Shown here: positions 60,201 to 64,000 of the stretch, in pieces | Numbering within the stretch: the stretch's first letter is position 1 | How the letters are laid out: every line of letters begins with the position of its first letter | Assembly (NCBI GenBank): GCA_973895155.1 | Contig: OZ316898.1 | Coordinates: 8,680,001 to 8,744,000, forward strand | Length of the DNA stretch: 64,000 nucleotides | Direction: 5' to 3' | Origin: Marsupella aquatica | Lineage: Eukaryota > Marchantiophyta | Made by a program: the position numbers and the translations under genes | Notes under the pieces: generated by a model | What the model was told of the DNA's origin: nothing | The model's input: only the letters and a program-made list of their open reading frames with translations | Database searches by the model: none

Positions 60201-62017
60201 AGCAGAAGGAGGTCGAGTTAGGGAAATCCTATCAAGGGATTATGGCGCTGCAGCAGGAGCTTGCGTCCCTGACGGCCAGCTTCAAGGCCGACCTAAGGGA
60301 GAAGGACGAGATGCTCGAACAGACTTACGCCAAGATGAACCAGATGGAGTCTGTCATCATTGCAGAGCTCGACAAGGAGCTAAGAGCAACCCAGGAGGAG
60401 AGGGCTACCTTGAAGAAGGAATTGGAGAAAGCCCACAGGGAGCAGGAGGAGGCCAAAAACGAGCTGGAGGGGGCACGTAAGGACCTGGATGAAACCCAAG
60501 AGGAGTTGGAGGAAATCACGAGGAAGATGGAGAACCTACAGCGGCGGGCCGACAACCAAACAGAGCGGCTGAAGAAACAAGCCGCAGTATTTAAATGCTT
60601 AGCTGCAGCAGGTCCATCTCCCGTTGGGACAAACCAGTTACCAGGGGTGGTAATTGCCGAAGGACAAGCCGCGTCAACTGCACCAGTGCCGGAAGTAAGT
60701 GGGAAGGGGAAGGGACCAGCTGCCGAGCCACCAACGAAGAAGAAGCGGAAACCTTCAGGGTCAAGGAGTAATATGACTTCACAGGCCGTGGTGATCAAGG
60801 AGGTAGACCCAGCACCGACCCCAGACAGGGTCACGGCTAAGGATCCAACTACCCTAGGGGAAGGGGAGGCCGAGGCCGAGGGAGTGGCTGAAGCCGAAGC
60901 CGTGGGAGTGGCTGAGGCCGAAGCCGTGGGTATTGCCGAGGCCGGTGTCGAGGCTGAAGCCGAAGGTGGACCCAGTCAGGCCGATGGAGAGTTGACTCGG
61001 TCAAGGGCAGGTAATCTGTCAGTAGGCGGGCCAACGGCAGTGGCTGAGGAGGAAGTGTTGGGGGCGTCCATTGAGGATCCACCACCGGTGTCGTGACGGT
61101 GCAAGGGCGCCGTTCCTTTTAGGGAGGGCGGACGTGGAGGGAGGAGGCGTGAGTGGGCAGGGCGGGCACGGATCTCCACGTTTAGGATTAGGATCAGAAC
61201 CAGGAGCGGCCCTGACACTTAGCTTAGTGGGATTGCGGTTCCACTGGTAGGAGCAACACTTGTGCTCCTGCCTTGCTGTACATAGGTAGATTCGGGCAAG
61301 TAGATTACTGTCAGGTAGATTAGGCTTACGATGCAAAGAATGGCGGATCCACTACCAGGATAAGTACCTGGGCAGCGGGGAGCTCAGGGCCTCTTCTTTA
61401 GCAAGTTTTTAGTTTGCACCAGCCGGGCTGGGATCAAGTAGTACGAGAAGCTCTCGGTTAGTCATACAGTGACCCTTGTGTATATTCATGTTTCCTCATG
61501 CCTAAGAGCTGAATAGAGTTGGCCTCACGGCTTAGTTCGCAGAACTTGTGTATGAGATGTACTGTTTGTATGGCAAGTGCATGGTATGACTCAGTCAGAA
61601 TGAGTCATTTTGCTATTTGTGTGTCGCATTAACTTGTGTGAAGAGTGCCCACATCAACAGAAGGAAGGAAAGTAAGCAGGGGAGTGATAGTTGGATGTGT
61701 CGAGCTGAGAGAGGTCTTAGCGGCTTAACCAAGCCTATTGGGGATCATTCCGGCGGCGGAATCCAAACATACCTAACAAGACGGAGGGGAAGACAGGGGA
61801 AGACAAGGGAAGGCCTATATTAGGCCGGCTACGTATCTCATGACCCGATGAAGGATCTGTCCAGTATATGTGTGTAAAATGTTAATAGTAGTAGTAGAAG
61901 GTTAGCAGCGTCCCATGCCGCTAAGCCGCGGAAACGGCCTCGCCAAGCACGAAACCTGTGGGAATCGGCTTGAGCTGGGGGGTTTCTTGGGTTTAGGGAG
62001 CCATGGGACGCACCACA
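57248..62017 (+). mobile_element. Candidate 5' LTR of a Ty3/gypsy-like retrotransposon (about 4.8 kb)
   Basis: The left end TGTAGTGTCCCCGATTAGCC is typical of plant Ty3/gypsy LTR starts. The right end ACGCACCACA at 62008-62017 precedes a primer-binding-site-like sequence and a gag ORF. TG...CA boundaries are therefore satisfied. The matching 3' LTR would lie beyond the window, so the boundaries cannot be confirmed here. The alternative is that only part of this interval is LTR, with a shorter one near 61.2-62.0 kb, and the 1207-aa ORF belongs to a different or nested element. Confidence 0.5.
57473..61096 (+). CDS. 1207-aa retroelement-associated protein: Arg-rich N-terminus, PMD-like domain, long coiled coil
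   Basis: This uninterrupted ORF starts at the first ATG at 57473 (an upstream GTG extension to 57434 is not needed) and ends TGA at 61094-61096. Residues about 1-60 are strongly arginine-rich. About 275-470 contain ARLPWLKPE-like sequence, NCTRIYGKDFYLTPKVIAEV, FGLP and a following conserved-looking block. That is reminiscent of the plant mobile domain or 'putative plant transposon protein' regions found in retroelements. About 770-1050 are a heptad-rich coiled coil (ELEKAHREQEEAKNELEGAR), followed by a nuclear-signal-like KKKRKPSG and an Ala/Glu repeat (EAEGVAEAEAVGVAEAEAVG). It has no protease or polymerase motif. It lies wholly inside the candidate LTR, upstream of the primer-binding site. 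Function unknown; a structural or Gag-like accessory role is inference. Confidence 0.75.
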   Translation: MEPGQRPEVRLRVKTRLGLGRVKRRRLGRINGKKDRQRRGVRSACRRWWLICEHELGRRLREANYCQLLRQALGERVDTDDRPKEGMSNVNQAAHFWGCLFERATEYIKTYEDEESERAARERQELARLWELQKTAFLGGELIKDEFLWTPTSNQPDDLLFCKDSVVGIREAIKNCNDIHWELKGSTERWTRATVLGETSTAAEMKRKGAVNDEATPAKRTRSAAPKKPAEQQSKGQGEAEEEEVDPIKAIPTRDDTWKGWAATLPVEVQLHFAREEDACFTAMQTKKYQGFMAGSSLEAFVRLPWLKPEVPESDLLEFVGSWEPETNCTRIYGKDFYLTPKVIAEVFGLPMGNKTKVDTRKTLPDKEFRSFPGPSTKNGFFRNTCTNPHIGEMIDFLRVTMHCNLPRAEIGKAQVYLAERPDPSRDYNGYLLNQLKKILKEEQQVIGMGSVSRLGYHMPLLCRYARGQTFAPVLPLQVRAPEETPTPRPLAEKPQPPVSPTIEQVFRPKKEDLPMQQPGMQSLLKLLEKEKKSASATTTATATMQDTTTEVGLHRLTRENPFAGDKKRIRPESKPGVRMYVGTSTSKSEAELPEAPTEEEEREKPDVQEVEEAVEDCNHDNSGYGSDHHVPGVRTCGRFVPTLPRVVRGDPNQQSSPESPPPDVAPPSFDGIKQTVQEFQERIKQEEEAALAKEKDLPGGDWPEDIRRLAEKGSKPLATIEEIRRTAWEQRPRWAMPITSTYSTYAKNRAMEYGEMCGELALGIFGEELEVGPFFHREQLEKHQLEEAVALERSKKDEVIRRLRRMEAEIEDLRAAKKAQDELRIKRHELNIMQGQLDAAQADNQNIKDKLTQTQEELADTIKEREKWKQELKNTEEAHITANSRAMAETQRKEWALKGELEKIRGALEQKEVELGKSYQGIMALQQELASLTASFKADLREKDEMLEQTYAKMNQMESVIIAELDKELRATQEERATLKKELEKAHREQEEAKNELEGARKDLDETQEELEEITRKMENLQRRADNQTERLKKQAAVFKCLAAAGPSPVGTNQLPGVVIAEGQAASTAPVPEVSGKGKGPAAEPPTKKKRKPSGSRSNMTSQAVVIKEVDPAPTPDRVTAKDPTTLGEGEAEAEGVAEAEAVGVAEAEAVGIAEAGVEAEAEGGPSQADGELTRSRAGNLSVGGPTAVAEEEVLGASIEDPPPVS

Positions 62018-62021
62018 TTTT

Positions 62022-62039
62022 TGGCGCTAGATGGAGGGG
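62022..62039 (+). other. Primer-binding-site-like sequence
   Basis: TGGCGCTAGATGGAGGGG follows the presumed LTR end after four T residues. It starts with TGG, as required to pair with a tRNA CCA end. TGGCGC is shared with the tRNA-Asp-type site (TGGCGCCGTTGCCGGGG) of many plant Ty3/gypsy elements, but the rest differs, so the primer tRNA is undetermined. Confidence 0.55.
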
Positions 62040-62086
62040 GCATTTCTTAAGCCGTGAGATATGAAGTTAGAACGGAAGCGTAGGTA

Positions 62087-64000
62087 ATGACTGACCTTAC
62101 GCCGAGGGAAGAAAGAGTGATTCAACGGGAGAGAGCTCGACTGCAGCAGCTGGCCGGGTGGCATGATACACAGCAACTGAGAGGGGCAGAAAGAGCTGGT
62201 AGCTCCGAAACTGGAAGTGGCATCGAAGAAGACATACCAGAGGAAGAGTCGGTAAGGAGAAGTGAGTCTCCAACCGACATGGGGGAACCAGAGGCACGGC
62301 AAGACGAGAGGCCAGGGACCAGATTGAGCCAGCGGTCGCGCATACATTACAAAGCATTTCATGGGAGAGGAGATGAGGATCCGGACGAATGGTTGGATGA
62401 TTTCGAGGGAACCGCTGCAGCAAATGGAGAATCGGCCATCAAGATGCAGATTCTTCCCGGCCTGTTCAAGGGTGAGGCTAGGCCTTGGTACAGAGCATTA
62501 GATGTGGAAGATCAAGCCATCTGGGATATCTTCAAAACACTCTTTGTTAAGGAGTTTCGACCCATTGGAACTTCAGAACTAGCAGTGCTGAAGTTGGGAC
62601 AACTTCGGTTCAAGGAGAACAAATCCTTCAGGAAGTTCTTGCAACGCTTTCAGAAACTGGTAAGACGTACAAAGACCAATGCATCTGAAGGTATGCAACT
62701 TCAATGGTTGGTGAATGCTTTGCCACAGAAGATGAGTTTTGCAATTAGGAAGGAGAACCCGGAGACTTTAGCCGAAGCAATTAAGGATATTCAATTATAC
62801 ATTAATGCAGATATCACAAGCCGGAAGAAACAGCTTAAGCCTGAGAGTTCCTCATCAGAGGAGGGATCACCCCATAAGAAAAAAGATAAGAAGAAGAAAC
62901 ATTCCAAGAAGTCTAGAAGTGATAAGTCAAGCTCGGATAGTGGGAGTAGCAAGAGTGAGTCATCTTCTAGTTCTGAAGAAGAAAAAACTAGGAAAAGGAA
63001 GGGCAGAAGGAGAGGGAAGACGAAAGTCAAGATGGAGGCTAAGCCACCAGATAACATCGTAGCCCTTACCGAGCAACTTAAGGCTATCATTGCAGAGGTA
63101 AAACCAAAGAAGGTAGTACAGGAGGATAGCTCTGTATGGTGTGCCTTATGTTATAAAACCGGACACCATAAAGATGCGTGTCCTAAGCTTAATACTAATC
63201 ATGTTCGGCATGTGGCCGAGATCAGACCATGTCAGGGAGAAGTAGAGTACTTTTTGGGAGATGCCGCTGATAGTGTTTTCGGCATCAGTGAGACTGGAGC
63301 ACGAGACCTATCCAACAGACCTGCATCTCTGTGGTCAGGGTTAAGGAACAATCCAGGAGAGATGTATCCTCGGATTATTCAGAACCCGTCAGTACCTCCT
63401 AGGCCGAATGTGCAAAGATTTGCGGCGTGCTATAATTGTGGTCAACCTGGCCATTTTGCTAGAGAATGCCCGAATGCACGCAAACAGGGTGATGGACAAC
63501 CAGCTCAGCTATGTATGGGATGCCGACAGGAAGGTCATATGCTAGGGCAATGTCCTACTTGGTTGGCAGGCCTGGCCGCAAATCATAAGCTTTTGCCGAT
63601 CAAGATCTTACCGCCAGGTACTACCCCCGGAGGAGTTCAAATCAACCACATCGAACTAGGATGGCAAGAGGATGCCGAGGCAGAGTTCGTACCATCTGAT
63701 GATGAGGCCGAAGCCCTATCAACCTTCTCAAAGGAGGATTTAGATCATGATTGCTACCGGGTCTCTACTCGATCTACCAGAAGGAAGGAAAGGTGGGATG
63801 GGCTGGCCAAAAATAAAGGGAAGGTTACGGAGGAAAGGATCGACTCTTCGTCAACATCAACAGAAGGAGAAGGGAGGGCTCCGGCAATACAGGTAAGCCA
63901 TGAGCCCACCAGTGAAACCAATCCTTCACAAGATAGCGACTTCAATCGAGATCATCCTAAGTTGTTCTACCCCTCTGTTACGGCTAGTGTTAAGGAACAA
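62087..64000 (+). CDS. gag: Ty3/gypsy-type Gag polyprotein with three CCHC zinc knuckles, partial at window end
   Basis: The ATG at 62087 opens a frame that stays open to the window end, 638 codons. Residues about 85-235 are a Retrotrans_gag domain: HYKAFHGRGDEDPDEWLDDF, ILPGLFKGEARPWYRAL, IFKTLFVKEFRP and a helical KFLQRFQKLVRR segment. A Lys/Ser-rich linker follows (about 245-315). Then come three CX2CX4HX4C knuckles: CALCYKTGHHKDAC (about 346), CYNCGQPGHFAREC (about 447) and CMGCRQEGHMLGQC (about 472). Three knuckles rather than one or two is unusual. Protease, reverse transcriptase and integrase would lie to the right. The ORF is intact as far as visible, suggesting a young insertion. Confidence 0.9.
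   Translation, partial: MTDLTPREERVIQRERARLQQLAGWHDTQQLRGAERAGSSETGSGIEEDIPEEESVRRSESPTDMGEPEARQDERPGTRLSQRSRIHYKAFHGRGDEDPDEWLDDFEGTAAANGESAIKMQILPGLFKGEARPWYRALDVEDQAIWDIFKTLFVKEFRPIGTSELAVLKLGQLRFKENKSFRKFLQRFQKLVRRTKTNASEGMQLQWLVNALPQKMSFAIRKENPETLAEAIKDIQLYINADITSRKKQLKPESSSSEEGSPHKKKDKKKKHSKKSRSDKSSSDSGSSKSESSSSSEEEKTRKRKGRRRGKTKVKMEAKPPDNIVALTEQLKAIIAEVKPKKVVQEDSSVWCALCYKTGHHKDACPKLNTNHVRHVAEIRPCQGEVEYFLGDAADSVFGISETGARDLSNRPASLWSGLRNNPGEMYPRIIQNPSVPPRPNVQRFAACYNCGQPGHFARECPNARKQGDGQPAQLCMGCRQEGHMLGQCPTWLAGLAANHKLLPIKILPPGTTPGGVQINHIELGWQEDAEAEFVPSDDEAEALSTFSKEDLDHDCYRVSTRSTRRKERWDGLAKNKGKVTEERIDSSSTSTEGEGRAPAIQVSHEPTSETNPSQDSDFNRDHPKLFYPSVTASVKEQ

Noticed and set aside
57934-61336. 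Many minus-strand open frames opposite the 1207-codon ORF
   Set aside because: They are antisense shadows of the long plus-strand ORF and show low-complexity composition without domains.
61617-61823. Plus-strand open frame of 68 codons before the gag start
   Set aside because: It lies in the presumed U3/R part of the LTR, lacks a recognisable domain and is short enough to be chance.
62027-63090. Minus-strand open frames over gag
   Set aside because: The plus strand carries an uninterrupted Gag with domain and zinc-knuckle motifs; the antisense frames mirror its Lys/Ser-rich linker.

Overview
The window is nuclear DNA of a land plant, probably a bryophyte or other non-seed lineage, though the lineage cannot be fixed from sequence alone. 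The evidence is a plant-type Mediator MED33 gene, a plant DUF7086 gene, interrupted genes with many short introns, TTTAGGG-type telomeric motifs, a box C/D snoRNA cluster inside an intron, tRNA-like SINEs and a plant Ty3/gypsy retrotransposon.

Layout. 1-3907 (minus): N-terminal exons of MED33, running off the left edge. 6608-9465 (minus): a DUF7086 zinc-finger-like gene with an incompletely resolved exon structure. 10-19.7 kb: AT-rich intergenic sequence with SINE debris and an inverted repeat. 19895-26993 (plus): a complete 13-exon 3-hydroxyisobutyrate dehydrogenase-like gene. Its 2.8-kb intron 2 holds at least five tandem box C/D snoRNA genes whose two guides match adjacent stretches of a conserved 25S rRNA segment. 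27-30 kb: repeats and a full-length SINE with target-site duplications. 30574-40442 (minus): a complete 25-exon HEATR6-type HEAT-repeat gene, about 1231 codons, with every splice phase consistent and two GC-AG introns.

41-64 kb is transposon territory. A DNA element of about 12.8 kb, roughly 44.33-57.16 kb, has a short imperfect inverted repeat at its ends. It carries two divergent genes: a DDE-type transposase (minus; one in-frame stop, one 1-nt frameshift) and a spliced accessory gene (plus). The accessory protein combines a ParB-like domain, a degenerate N6/N4 DNA-methyltransferase-like fold and an FCP1/NIF-type phosphatase domain. Its introns contain perfect GC-rich hairpins, five of them in an exact 65-bp minisatellite. 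From 57248 to the right edge lies the 5' part of a Ty3/gypsy-like retrotransposon: a candidate 4.8-kb LTR that itself encodes a 1207-aa coiled-coil protein, a primer-binding-site-like sequence, and a gag ORF with three CCHC zinc knuckles that runs off the window.

Host genes are not arranged in operons. The one clear functional coupling is the dehydrogenase transcript serving as snoRNA host, with a double telo-box about 120 bp before its first ATG. Exon junctions were derived by hand from splice dinucleotides, reading phase and protein similarity recalled from known families; no alignment was run.
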